Of a stretch of 64,000 bases of DNA, positions 1-9,091 are shown piece by piece. Made by a program: the position numbers and the translations under genes. Where the stretch lies: positions 186,001-250,000 of the forward strand of contig NZ_JBCMYF010000011.1 in assembly GCF_050483325.1 (NCBI RefSeq). Reading direction: 5' to 3'. Each line of letters starts with the position of its first letter. Within the stretch, counting starts at the first letter, position 1. The DNA is from Bacillus_P idriensis_A. GTDB lineage: Bacteria > Bacillota > Bacilli > Bacillales > Bacillaceae. Under the pieces are notes generated by a model, which saw only the letters and a program-made list of their open reading frames with translations, searched no databases and was not told where the DNA came from.

Positions 1-883
1 GAATGAAACTAGACAAAAAGTTCTGACGGCAGCAGAAGAGATTGGCTATCGTCCGAATGGTATGGCGAAAAATCTCAAGACGAAGAAAACAAACATCATC
101 GGTTTATTCTTAAGCGGCTTCACGGGACCATTTTTTAATGACATGGTTGAAGGAATTCAGGACGTTGTGATGGAGCACGGCTACGAACTGGTTGTATGTG
201 CCTCAGTTGAAACACATCGTTTGCTTGTAGAACGCTATGTGGATGGAGCTATTATCTTAAACTTTCATATGGAAGATCAGCTGCTGCAAACCTTGGCGAA
301 CGAAAAAATGCCGATTGTCGTGATGGATCGGGAAATTCAAAATCCTTATATAAAGAACATCCTGCTTCCTAACCATGAGGGAGCAAAAATGATTGTTGAC
401 TACTTGGTTCAAAAGGGACATGCCCGAATAGGCTTTGTCGGCGGTTCAGAAGAATCCTATGACGGGGAAACACGTTTAACTGGCTTTATGAAAGCGCTGA
501 GCAGCCATGGCATGATGCTTGAGGAGCAGGATTTAATCAGGGCAGATTTCACGGAAGAGAGCGGATACTTAAAAATGAAAGCTTTTATGGAGAAGAAATC
601 TTCCCTTCCATCCGCATTTGTTTGTGCCAATGATGAAATGGCGATGGGAGCAATCCGGGCAGCCAGAGAAAATGGGATAAAGGTTCCTGAAGAGCTTGCA
701 ATAACAGGATTCGATGATATTTTCGTATCGCGCCACTTTACCCCGTCTCTTACAACTGTAAAAGTACCGAGAAAAGAATGGGGAACCATCGCTGCTCAGA
801 CATTGTTTAAAATGCTGAATAAAGATTTTGACTATACCCCTGAAGGACTGAAAGTTGAATTGATGAAAAGAAATTCAGGATAA
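1..883 (+). CDS. LacI-family transcriptional regulator (5' end cut off by window)
   Basis: The reading frame is open from base 2, so the gene begins before the window. The first visible residues (NETRQKVLTAAEEIGYRPN) match the end of the LacI-family DNA-binding and hinge region, so only the helix-turn-helix start is missing. The rest is a periplasmic-binding-protein-like sensor domain beginning at KKTNIIGLFLSG and ending near ITGFDDIFVSRHFTPSLTTV, a typical LacI-family stretch before the last helices. It lies 62 nt upstream of a sugar-binding lipoprotein gene on the same strand, so it is probably the local regulator of the carbohydrate locus. The effector is unknown. A shorter start at base 62 would remove the hinge and is not the true start. 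Confidence 0.93.
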   Translation, partial: NETRQKVLTAAEEIGYRPNGMAKNLKTKKTNIIGLFLSGFTGPFFNDMVEGIQDVVMEHGYELVVCASVETHRLLVERYVDGAIILNFHMEDQLLQTLANEKMPIVVMDREIQNPYIKNILLPNHEGAKMIVDYLVQKGHARIGFVGGSEESYDGETRLTGFMKALSSHGMMLEEQDLIRADFTEESGYLKMKAFMEKKSSLPSAFVCANDEMAMGAIRAARENGIKVPEELAITGFDDIFVSRHFTPSLTTVKVPRKEWGTIAAQTLFKMLNKDFDYTPEGLKVELMKRNSG

Positions 884-885
884 GA

Positions 886-898
886 AGCGGCCGCCGCT
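886..898. promoter_or_regulatory. short GC-rich palindrome between regulator and transport operon
   Basis: AGCGG-CCG-CCGCT is an inverted repeat just after the regulator stop codon and 48 bases ahead of the first transport gene. LacI-family proteins bind short GC-centred palindromes, so it could be an operator, but it could also be only a small hairpin. No convincing promoter boxes were seen around it. Confidence 0.25.
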
Positions 899-945
899 AA
901 TTGACCGCAAAAATTTTTAAAAATGAAAAGGGAGTGAAGTTTCAC

Positions 946-2313
946 ATGAAAAAGCTTGTTTCCTTATTAGCCATTATGACATTAGTTTTCACGCTTGCCG
1001 CATGTAATTCAGACAAGGCTTCAACAGATAAAAAGGAATCAGATAAAGAGCAGATCACGTTATCTTACGCGAACTGGACACTTGGAACAGAAGAAGAGCA
1101 GAACTTAGAAAGAGTCATGATTAAAGAGTTTGAAAAGAAAAACCCGAATATCAAAATTAAAATTGACGAGTCGATTGCTGCAACGGACTGGAACGGTACA
1201 TTATCGGCAGCAGCAAGCGGAGGAAAAATGCCGGATGTATTCATGCTTGCGCAAATCCCGCTTCCTTTATCAAACGATTGGTTATTGGATCTAACAGAAA
1301 TGACTTCAAAGGATGAGGATTTCAAAAAGATTCCGGAAGTGATTCAGCAGTCTGCTGCATACAGTGACAAGGTATATGCACTTCCATATGCACAGCACTT
1401 TCTTGGATATTTTGTCAATAAAGACCTGTTCAATGAAGCAAACCTTGATTACCCGGAATACGGCGCTTCATTTGACGAATTTATGAGTGCAATAAAAGAT
1501 GTGACAAACATCAATAATGGCGTTGCCGGCATCAACCACCCATTCTCTATTCCAGATTGGTATCCATCAGCTGTAAATGAGGATCTTGGCTGGTACACAT
1601 ATAAAGATGGCGAATATCAGCTGGACAGCAAAGAGTTTATTAACGGTGTAAATACCGCAAAAGAGATGAATGCAAACGGCTATGCTTATGAAACATTGAC
1701 GGATGACCAAAAAGCGAAATTCAAAGGGGAAAATCCGGAAGAGGTCTGGATGCAAGGACAGGTTGCAGTTAAGTGGGATGGAACATGGGGAACAGACAGC
1801 TTAACTCAAAACGCAGGCTTTGAATGGGATTTCATCGGCATTCCGGGAGGAAGAACGATTGTAACAAATGACTTTCTGGGAATCTCCAAATCAACGGATC
1901 ATGCTAAAGAGGCGTACGAATTTTCAAAATGGATGTCTTTTGGCAAAGAGGGCTTTATGAAACGTCTTGAGCTGGTTGAAAAAGAAGACAAAGCAATGAA
2001 TACATTGCCTGTAACAAGTGATGAAGAAGTTTTAGAAGCTTATTTTGAACTGAACGAAGTTCCAGGTATCCGTACAGCTTATGAAAACCTTGATAACGCC
2101 ATCGTTGAACCGGTTAAAACGGTCCCTGGATTCGTTGAATCAAGATGGGAAGCTCCAACGGGCGTTAAAGCAGGAGAAAATGAAAATGCAACAATCGGAC
2201 AGATGATTGACAGCTTCTGGAAAGGTGAGCTGAAAGTAGAAGATTATGCAAAACAGCTAGATGAGCTTGCAGATCAAAAGAGCAAAGAAGCAATAGATGC
2301 ACTAAATAAATAA
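946..2313 (+). CDS. sugar ABC transporter substrate-binding lipoprotein
   Basis: A 455-residue extracellular solute-binding protein of the MalE/UgpB type. It starts with a lipoprotein signal (MKKLVSLLAIMTLVFTLAAC; lipobox LAAC, Cys20 being the lipid anchor), so it sits on the outer face of the membrane. The ATG at 946 is preferred because GGGAGTG precedes it; an in-frame TTG at 901 has no proper ribosome site. The body shows the usual features of the family: an early TLGTEEEQNLERVMIKEFEKK helix, DVFMLAQIPLP, and ALPYAQHFLGYFVNKDLF. It is the first gene of the transport operon and one of two binding proteins in it. The sugar it binds cannot be read from sequence. Confidence 0.93.
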   Translation: MKKLVSLLAIMTLVFTLAACNSDKASTDKKESDKEQITLSYANWTLGTEEEQNLERVMIKEFEKKNPNIKIKIDESIAATDWNGTLSAAASGGKMPDVFMLAQIPLPLSNDWLLDLTEMTSKDEDFKKIPEVIQQSAAYSDKVYALPYAQHFLGYFVNKDLFNEANLDYPEYGASFDEFMSAIKDVTNINNGVAGINHPFSIPDWYPSAVNEDLGWYTYKDGEYQLDSKEFINGVNTAKEMNANGYAYETLTDDQKAKFKGENPEEVWMQGQVAVKWDGTWGTDSLTQNAGFEWDFIGIPGGRTIVTNDFLGISKSTDHAKEAYEFSKWMSFGKEGFMKRLELVEKEDKAMNTLPVTSDEEVLEAYFELNEVPGIRTAYENLDNAIVEPVKTVPGFVESRWEAPTGVKAGENENATIGQMIDSFWKGELKVEDYAKQLDELADQKSKEAIDALNK

Positions 2314-2344
2314 TTTTCATTTCGCATTTAGGAGGATGATTGGC

Positions 2345-5275
2345 ATGAAATCTAAGATACTCGTTTGGTCGGTCCTATTGCTGTTCGTACTGTTCCAACA
2401 CCAACACATTTTTGCTGAAGAAAAGAAAAGCACTGGCCAAGTCGTAGAAGAAAGATATCATTCCATCCTCTCCGCATGGTACGAGAAGGGAATCACAGCC
2501 GCCTCAGAGTCTGAGATGGCTGTGCTGCCTTCTGACTTTACTGAAGCAGATTCAAAAAATCTTTTGCCTGATGCAAAAAGCAAAGGGTATGGCGATCGTG
2601 TCTTCTATTGGCATAATCAGCAATCTTTTTCTTTTCTGATTGATGTAAAAGAAGAAGGTTTATATGAGCTTGGATTTGATTATTATCCGCTCGGCAACGA
2701 GGTTGTGCCAATAGAGGGCGCAATACAAGTGAACGGAAGCTTTCCTTACTATGAAAGCAGGAGAATTGTCTTTCCTGCAGATTGGAAAAATGAGAAAAAT
2801 ACATTTGACTCAGACCGTTTCGGCAATGACATGCTTCCTAAGCAAGCGGCAAGCCCTTCCTGGAAAAAAACAAAAGCTGAGGACGCAAGCGGTCTGCAGC
2901 CGGAAGCGCTGAAGTACCATTTGAAAAAAGGAAAAAACAAAATTACAGTAACCAATTTAAGAGGCGAAATGCTTGTCGGAAAGGTTTACGCATCGGCGCC
3001 TGTACCGCTTAAAACATACAAAGAATATGGAGCGGAAGCAAAAAAAGCCGTTTCGTCTTTAAAGGCATATGAAGCTGAAAAAATCTTAAAAAAGAACAGC
3101 TCTTACATACGTCCAGAAGCAAAACAGGATTCATCGGCTGTACCGAGTGATCCAAAGCATCTGCTTTTAAATACACTTGGCGGAGAGTCATGGAGTACTA
3201 GCGGCCAAGGTGTCTCCTGGAAGATAGATGTCGAAGAGGACGGCTACTATCAGATAACCTTTAAAGTTCTGCAAAATAAAGAAACGGGCGGAACGGTTTT
3301 TCGAAAAGTGAAAATTGACGGAGACATTCCTTTTGCAGAGGTTGCTCATTATCCTTTTCCATTCAGCAAAAAATGGGCCAATGAAACACTTGGCAGCAAA
3401 AAAGGAGAGCCATACTTGTTTTATCTGAAGAAGGGAAGCCATGAAATTGAGTTAGTGGCGGATGCTTCGCCGGCGGAAAGAGTCATCGCAAAAACCAATG
3501 AAGTGATGAAAGAAATGGAAGAGCTTTCCTTATCGATCCGGAAGCTGACAGGAAATCAAACTGACCGCTCCCGCAGCTGGAAGATAAGCGAGTTTATCCC
3601 TGATATCGATAAACAGGTGCTGACATGGGCAGATGAGCTTGAAAGAGAAAGCGTTTACCTGGAGGGGCTGAGTGATTCAGAGGAAGAGTCAAAAGAAATT
3701 GTTTCTATTAAACTTGCAGTTAAAAAACTTAGAACGCTTGGGAGCGAACCTGACAAAATTCCAAACCGTATGACGGAGTTATCAGAAGGATCAGCGTCTG
3801 TTGCACAGCTGCTTGGGAATTTCCTGCTTGATATTCAAAAACAGCCGCTTGCCATTGACCGTTTTTATGTGCATGGCGGCAAGGAAGTTCCTCCGGCAGA
3901 AGCAGGGTTCCTTACACAAGCTGCAGACGGAGTGAAGCGATTTTTCCTCTCCTTCTCAAAGGGCAACTATTCTGCATCAGAAGCAGATGAAAAAACAATT
4001 GAAGTCTGGGTAAACCGCCCAAGACAATATGTGGAGCTGATTCAGAACACGGCTGACCGCACATTTACACCGGAAACGGGTATCAGAGTGAAATTTTCAA
4101 TTATGCCTGATGAACAAAAGCTGATTTTAGCAAGCGCAGCTGACAAGCAGCCTGATGTGGCGTTTGGTATTAGCAACTGGCTGCCGTATGAATTATCCAT
4201 GCGTGATGCAGCCGTTGATTTACGGCAATTTGACGATTTTGATTCATTCAGCAAGCAGTTTTCACCCGGAGCGTTTCTGCCGTTAATGATTGATGATTCC
4301 GTCTATGCACTGCCCGAGACACAGGATTTCTTTGTGCAGTTTTATCGCAAGGACATCCTCGAAGCTTTAAATTTGCCTGTACCGGATACATGGGATGATG
4401 TCGTAAGCATCCTGCCGGAATTACAGCGGTACGGTATGAATTATTATACGCCGATTTCAGGATCGGGCGGGTTCAAGGCTTTTCAGACGACAGCCCCATA
4501 CATCTATCAATTTCAGGGAGATCTGTATGGAAAAGACGGGATGACGACAGCGATAAACAGTGAGGAATCGTTAGAAGGCATTCAGTTTATGACGGATTTA
4601 AATACGATATACAGCATGCCGCTTCAAGTTCCGAATTTTTATAACCATTTCCGTTATTCAACCCTGCCGATTGGAATCTCTACGTTTACAACATATATCC
4701 AATTAACAGCTGCTGCGCCGGAAATCGCAGGATGGTGGGACATTGCACCGCATCCGGGCGTTAAGCAAAAGGATGGAACCGTTGAACGCTGGGCAACTGG
4801 TTCAGGACAATCTGCGATGATATTCAAGGGATCGAAAGATAAAGAGGCATCATGGGAGCTTTTGAAGTGGTGGATGAAGGAAGAAACACAAACGGAATTT
4901 GCGACAAGCCTTCAAACTCTTTACGGACCTGAGTATATGTGGAATACAGCTAATTTGGAAGCCTTTAAAAAGCTTCCTTGGCCGGAAGAGCATAAAGCAA
5001 CCATTTTGAAACAGTGGGAATATTTAATGGAAGTTCCAAAGACTCCGGGCGCTTATATGGTTGAGCGTGAACTGAGCAATATCTGGAACCGCATCGTCTT
5101 TGACGGAGAAAATACAAGATCGGCAGTTGATGATTCTGTTATTGCAATCGACAGAGAGATCAGCCGCAAGATGGAAGAGTTCGGATATATGAAAGATGGC
5201 AAGATGGTGAAGCCGTATCGGGTTCCTTCAATAGAAACTGTAGAAAGTTGGGCGGTCGATGAAAATGAAGAGTAA
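2345..5275 (+). CDS. large solute-binding protein with tandem carbohydrate-binding-like domains
   Basis: A 976-residue exported protein, about twice the usual size of a sugar-binding protein. The ATG at 2345 is 9 nt after GGAGG (2331-2335); an ATG at 2336 directly abuts that site and is unlikely. An N-terminal hydrophobic signal (about residues 1-25) ends in FAEE and has no lipobox cysteine, so anchoring may be by uncleaved signal. Two related beta-rich stretches follow (about 75-220 and 265-385), each ending in a similar strand (YHLKKGKNKITV; FYLKKGSHEIELV), suggesting duplicated carbohydrate-binding modules. A helical linker (about 390-540) leads to a normal solute-binding domain (about 555-930; QPDVAFGISNWLPYELSM, ALPETQDFFVQFYRKDIL). 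The permease gene downstream overlaps its end by 17 nt. A role in capturing a long or branched glycan is inferred. Confidence 0.85.
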   Translation: MKSKILVWSVLLLFVLFQHQHIFAEEKKSTGQVVEERYHSILSAWYEKGITAASESEMAVLPSDFTEADSKNLLPDAKSKGYGDRVFYWHNQQSFSFLIDVKEEGLYELGFDYYPLGNEVVPIEGAIQVNGSFPYYESRRIVFPADWKNEKNTFDSDRFGNDMLPKQAASPSWKKTKAEDASGLQPEALKYHLKKGKNKITVTNLRGEMLVGKVYASAPVPLKTYKEYGAEAKKAVSSLKAYEAEKILKKNSSYIRPEAKQDSSAVPSDPKHLLLNTLGGESWSTSGQGVSWKIDVEEDGYYQITFKVLQNKETGGTVFRKVKIDGDIPFAEVAHYPFPFSKKWANETLGSKKGEPYLFYLKKGSHEIELVADASPAERVIAKTNEVMKEMEELSLSIRKLTGNQTDRSRSWKISEFIPDIDKQVLTWADELERESVYLEGLSDSEEESKEIVSIKLAVKKLRTLGSEPDKIPNRMTELSEGSASVAQLLGNFLLDIQKQPLAIDRFYVHGGKEVPPAEAGFLTQAADGVKRFFLSFSKGNYSASEADEKTIEVWVNRPRQYVELIQNTADRTFTPETGIRVKFSIMPDEQKLILASAADKQPDVAFGISNWLPYELSMRDAAVDLRQFDDFDSFSKQFSPGAFLPLMIDDSVYALPETQDFFVQFYRKDILEALNLPVPDTWDDVVSILPELQRYGMNYYTPISGSGGFKAFQTTAPYIYQFQGDLYGKDGMTTAINSEESLEGIQFMTDLNTIYSMPLQVPNFYNHFRYSTLPIGISTFTTYIQLTAAAPEIAGWWDIAPHPGVKQKDGTVERWATGSGQSAMIFKGSKDKEASWELLKWWMKEETQTEFATSLQTLYGPEYMWNTANLEAFKKLPWPEEHKATILKQWEYLMEVPKTPGAYMVERELSNIWNRIVFDGENTRSAVDDSVIAIDREISRKMEEFGYMKDGKMVKPYRVPSIETVESWAVDENEE

Positions 5276-6155
5276 ACAGCGGGACAGAAGCCAGTGGGTT
5301 TTCCTGGCACCATATTTGATCTTTTTCTCTGTTTTCATCATCATTCCTGTAGCTGCTGCAATAGTATTATCCTTCACTTATTTTAATGCGATTGAATCAC
5401 CATCCTTTATTGGATTAAGCAACTATGTGGCTTTGATGACACAAGATGAGGTTTTCATGCAGAAGGTCCTTCCGAACACATTGACCTTTGCGTTAATTGT
5501 CGGGCCGGGTGGATACATTCTTTCCTTTATCCTGGCATGGGCGCTTGCTCAAATTCCTAAAAAACCGAGAACCGTCCTCGCACTCATTATTTACTCGCCG
5601 TCCATGACGGCAGGAATCGCGATGTCTGTAGTGTGGACGATTATCTTCAGCGGAGATGAAACAGGGTATTTAAACAGTCTGCTGATTACAATGGGCATGC
5701 TTTTAGAGCCGATTCAGTGGCTGCAGTCACCGGAATATTTAATGAAAATCATGATTTTTGTCACACTATGGGGCAGCATGGGGGTCGGATTCCTTGCGAT
5801 GCTGTCTGGTGTGCTGAATATCAACAGCGAGATTTATGAAGCGGGATACATCGACGGCATTAAAAATCGATTCCAGGAAATTATTTTTATCACGATTCCT
5901 TCAATGAAACCGCAAATGCTTTTCGGAGCAGTCATGGCGGTTGTCGGAACCTTTCAGGCAGGAGCGATCGGAGTGGCGTTATCAGGTGCAAATCCGACGC
6001 CTCAATATGCCGGACAGCTCATGGTCAACCATTTGGAGGATTACGGGTTTATCCGCTACGAAATGGGCTATGCAGCTGCTGTTTCTGTCGTTTTGCTCCT
6101 TGTCGTCTATGCATTTTCTAAAGTGGCCTGGAGATTATTCGGAGAGAAAGATTAA
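5259..6155 (+). CDS. carbohydrate ABC transporter permease, MalF type (pair 1)
   Basis: A 298-residue inner-membrane permease with about six hydrophobic segments; the first is FLAPYLIFFSVFIIIPVAAAI. The conserved cytoplasmic EAA loop that contacts the ATPase is present as EAGYIDGIKNRFQEIIFITIPS. The gene overlaps the end of the large binding-protein gene by 17 nt, implying translational coupling; a second ATG at 5265 is equally possible because no clear ribosome site distinguishes them. With the next gene it forms the first of two permease pairs in the locus. No ATP-binding subunit is encoded nearby, so the energising ATPase is expected to be encoded elsewhere (MsmX type, inferred). Confidence 0.92.
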   Translation: MKMKSKQRDRSQWVFLAPYLIFFSVFIIIPVAAAIVLSFTYFNAIESPSFIGLSNYVALMTQDEVFMQKVLPNTLTFALIVGPGGYILSFILAWALAQIPKKPRTVLALIIYSPSMTAGIAMSVVWTIIFSGDETGYLNSLLITMGMLLEPIQWLQSPEYLMKIMIFVTLWGSMGVGFLAMLSGVLNINSEIYEAGYIDGIKNRFQEIIFITIPSMKPQMLFGAVMAVVGTFQAGAIGVALSGANPTPQYAGQLMVNHLEDYGFIRYEMGYAAAVSVVLLLVVYAFSKVAWRLFGEKD

Positions 6156-6175
6156 ACGAAAGGGAGTGGAACCGT

Positions 6176-7054
6176 ATGTCAGCTTTTCAGGGAACTAAAA
6201 TTAATCCGTCGAAATTTCATATCAGCCAGTGGAAGTTTTTCCTTTTTCTGATTCCGCTTGCGGCGTTCATGGCACTGCCTATCGTTTATATCTTTTTCCA
6301 CGCGTTCAAACCGATAGACGAGCTGTTTGCTTATCCGCCGCGGTTCTTCGTGCAAAAACCGACGCTGCAGAACTTCGCTGATCTTTTTGCACAATCGACA
6401 GCGAGCGGGGTTCCGATGTCGCGGTATTTATTTAATAGCATTGTCATTACGATTATCGTTGTTTTTTTAACTGTCGTCATTAGTACAATGGCGGGCTATG
6501 CCCTCTCAAAAAAAGAGTTCAGGCTGAAAAAAACCATTTTTGAAATCAATACAGTCGCTTTAATGTTCGTTCCGGCTGCTGTCGCCATTCCAAGATATCT
6601 CCTGATTGAGGAGCTTGGTTTGATCAATGTCTTTGTCGTACATATCTTTCCGCTGCTTGCCATGCCGATCGGTCTGTTTTTGGTGAAGCAGTTTATCGAT
6701 CAAATTCCAAATGAGCTGATAGAAGCGGCAAAGCTTGACGGAGCAACGGATGCCCAGATTTTTTTAAAAATCATCATTCCATTAGTGAAGCCTGCGATTG
6801 CCACCATTGCGATTCTGTCGTTTCAGCTTGTTTGGAACAATATTGAGACATCCACACTCTATGTGAATGACGAAGGATTGAAGACATTCTCTTTCTTTAT
6901 GTCAACGCTCGCTTCACAGGTGACGGGAAATACAGTGGCAGGTCAAGGGCTTGCAGCTGCTGCATCATTAATCATGTTTGTACCGAATTTAATCATCTTT
7001 ATCATCCTTCAAAGCCAGGTTATGAACACGATGGCTCATTCAGGAATCAAGTAA
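6176..7054 (+). CDS. carbohydrate ABC transporter permease, MalG type (pair 1)
   Basis: A 292-residue membrane permease of the MalG class. Hydrophobic helices begin at FFLFLIPLAAFMALPIVYIF, followed by an extracellular loop typical of MalG proteins (PTLQNFADLF), and the EAA loop reads EAAKLDGATDAQIFLKIIIP. The start at 6176 follows AAGGGAGTGG, 20 nt after the preceding permease stop. It should pair with the upstream MalF-type protein to form the channel. Gene order (binding protein, MalF, MalG) is the usual one for carbohydrate uptake type 1 transporters. Confidence 0.92.
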   Translation: MSAFQGTKINPSKFHISQWKFFLFLIPLAAFMALPIVYIFFHAFKPIDELFAYPPRFFVQKPTLQNFADLFAQSTASGVPMSRYLFNSIVITIIVVFLTVVISTMAGYALSKKEFRLKKTIFEINTVALMFVPAAVAIPRYLLIEELGLINVFVVHIFPLLAMPIGLFLVKQFIDQIPNELIEAAKLDGATDAQIFLKIIIPLVKPAIATIAILSFQLVWNNIETSTLYVNDEGLKTFSFFMSTLASQVTGNTVAGQGLAAAASLIMFVPNLIIFIILQSQVMNTMAHSGIK

Positions 7055-7072
7055 CAGATAGGGGGGAGGGAA

Positions 7073-9091
7073 ATGAAGCGGTTTACGAAAGGAATCATCT
7101 GCGCTCTGCTTGTCTGTCTGCTGCCTTGGCATACAGCAGCGGAGGCTTCTGTCCCTTATACGACAGAGACATTATCTGCAAATGGAGATCTTACCAAAAC
7201 ACAGACAGCCTATAAGCCTCTTGGACAGTTAACGCTTGGCAATCAGGAAATGACACCGGAAGATCTTTTCATTGATCAAAAGGATCAAATCTATCTCGCA
7301 GATTCAAAGTCTCAGAAAATCATTGTGTCGAATCTGAATGGCGAGATTGTCAAAGAGATGGGCGAGGGGATTTTGAAAAATCCTACTGGCGTGTTTGTGG
7401 ATGAAAACGGAGAAGTTTACGCTGCAGACTATGAACAGGAGAAAGTGTTCAGGTTTTCAAGTGAAGGAAAGCTATTAAAAGAGTACGAGAAGCCTGATTC
7501 GCCGCTGTTTGGAAGCAAGTCTCCTTTTAAACCTCAGAAAATTGGCGTTGATAAGCGCGGAAACTTGTATATCATCGGCGAGGGCTCAACAAACGGGATT
7601 ATCCAGCTCAGCCGGGAAGGGAACTTTCTTGGGTACTACGGAGTAAACAGCACGAGGTCTTCAATCAAGTCATTCCTGCAAAACGCGCTGAATGCAAGCG
7701 GGAAAATGAAGCTGTTTATGAAAACTCCTCCGGCTCCGGACAATATAGCCATTGACGAACAAGGCCTTATTTATTCCATTACAGAGGGAACGAAGGAAGA
7801 AGTCATCAAAAAACTGAATGTGGCAGGGAAAAACATGCTTGCACCGGATATTTCAGACGTGGCTTCCCTTCAGGATATTGCAGTCGATCCGCTTGGAAAC
7901 ATATTTGTTTCAAGTGCAAACGGAAAAATATATGAATACGACAGCTTTGGCAATCTCTTATTCATCTTTGGCGGAAAAGACGATGGGACAAACCGCATCG
8001 GTCTGCTCAAACAGCCATCAGGAATTGCCGTCGACCGAAATGGGCGGCTGTATGTGGCTGATAAAGAAAGAGGCATGATTCAGACGTATGATACGACATC
8101 CTTTTCTGTCAGCGTTCATGAAGGAATTGCCCTCTTTAAAGAAGGGTTATATGTAGAAAGTCAGCAATACTTTGAATCTGTTTTAAGGCAAAATTCTTCC
8201 TTCGGGCTTGCACGGACTGCAATGGGAAGGGCGTACTACAAACAGCAGGATTATGAGGCTGCATTGGAAGAATTCAAGTTTGCAGAAGATATCGGCGGGT
8301 ATTCCAATTCATTTTGGGAAATCCGTCATGAATGGATGCAGAAAAACCTGGGAACGGTTTTGTTTTTCATCATCTTAGCCGGAATCTTTTATTCTGTTTT
8401 TAACCATTTCGATAAAAAACGAAATCTGTTAAAAGGTCCTAAAGAACGAATGGGACGATTGAAAAAAAGGAAACGGATAGCGGAGCTTTTCTTTCTTTTT
8501 AAGTTTTTCCGTCATCCGATTGACAGCTTTTATTATTTGAAACGGAAGAATCATGCATCTGTCTTCTCGGCGACGATTCTCTACGTTCTCTTATTTATTG
8601 AATATTTATTTGCCACGTACCAAACGGGATTTATCTTTTCCCAACGGGGCGGGGAAGAGGCCAATCTGTCAATGGAATTGCTGAAGGTGTTTGTGCCGCT
8701 TGCCCTGTTTATCATCATTAACTATCTCGTCAGCACAATCAATGACGGGGAAGGGCGCTTTGCTGATATTTACAGAGGAACAATTTATTCGCTTGCGCCG
8801 TATCTTGTGTTCAGCATTCCTATTACATTGATTACAAATATCCTGACGCTGAATGAGTCATTTATTTATGAATTTTCCATCCAAATTATCTACGCATGGT
8901 GCGTCATCATTCTGTTTATCATGATAAAGGAAATTCACAATTATACGTTCAGCGAAACGGTGCGCAACATTTTCATGACGCTGTTTGGAATGGTCATCAT
9001 GCTGCTGGTCATTTTCATCATATTTGTGCTGTTCGATCAAGTATACGATTTCATCTATTCTATCATTCAGGAGGTCATCTTACGTGTATAA
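7073..9091 (+). CDS. NHL beta-propeller / TPR / YIP1-domain membrane protein
   Basis: A 672-residue protein with an unusual layout. A signal sequence (about residues 1-26) is followed by repeated NHL-type strands (for example DLFIDQKDQIYLADSKSQKI, GVFVDENGEVYAADYEQEKV, DIAVDPLGNIFVSSANG, GIAVDRNGRLYVADKERG) up to about residue 345, forming a probable extracellular propeller. A short TPR-like helical region (about 350-415) precedes one membrane helix (about 427-445), a strongly basic segment (KKRNLLKGPKERMGRLKKRK), and about five C-terminal membrane helices resembling YIP1-domain proteins (about 495-670). Start after GGGGGGAGGG. It lies between two permease genes and DUF5696 and overlaps the latter by 8 nt. 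A role as a surface accessory or sensor of the transporter is inferred only from context. Confidence 0.8.
   Translation: MKRFTKGIICALLVCLLPWHTAAEASVPYTTETLSANGDLTKTQTAYKPLGQLTLGNQEMTPEDLFIDQKDQIYLADSKSQKIIVSNLNGEIVKEMGEGILKNPTGVFVDENGEVYAADYEQEKVFRFSSEGKLLKEYEKPDSPLFGSKSPFKPQKIGVDKRGNLYIIGEGSTNGIIQLSREGNFLGYYGVNSTRSSIKSFLQNALNASGKMKLFMKTPPAPDNIAIDEQGLIYSITEGTKEEVIKKLNVAGKNMLAPDISDVASLQDIAVDPLGNIFVSSANGKIYEYDSFGNLLFIFGGKDDGTNRIGLLKQPSGIAVDRNGRLYVADKERGMIQTYDTTSFSVSVHEGIALFKEGLYVESQQYFESVLRQNSSFGLARTAMGRAYYKQQDYEAALEEFKFAEDIGGYSNSFWEIRHEWMQKNLGTVLFFIILAGIFYSVFNHFDKKRNLLKGPKERMGRLKKRKRIAELFFLFKFFRHPIDSFYYLKRKNHASVFSATILYVLLFIEYLFATYQTGFIFSQRGGEEANLSMELLKVFVPLALFIIINYLVSTINDGEGRFADIYRGTIYSLAPYLVFSIPITLITNILTLNESFIYEFSIQIIYAWCVIILFIMIKEIHNYTFSETVRNIFMTLFGMVIMLLVIFIIFVLFDQVYDFIYSIIQEVILRV

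Noticed and set aside
490..503. TGAAAGCGCTGAGC, close to a catabolite-response site
   Set aside because: Lies within the LacI coding sequence and misses the last two consensus bases.
8985..9083. Upstream extension of the DUF5696 gene
   Set aside because: Would start inside the previous gene; AGGAGGT plus signal peptide place the start at the GTG at 9084.
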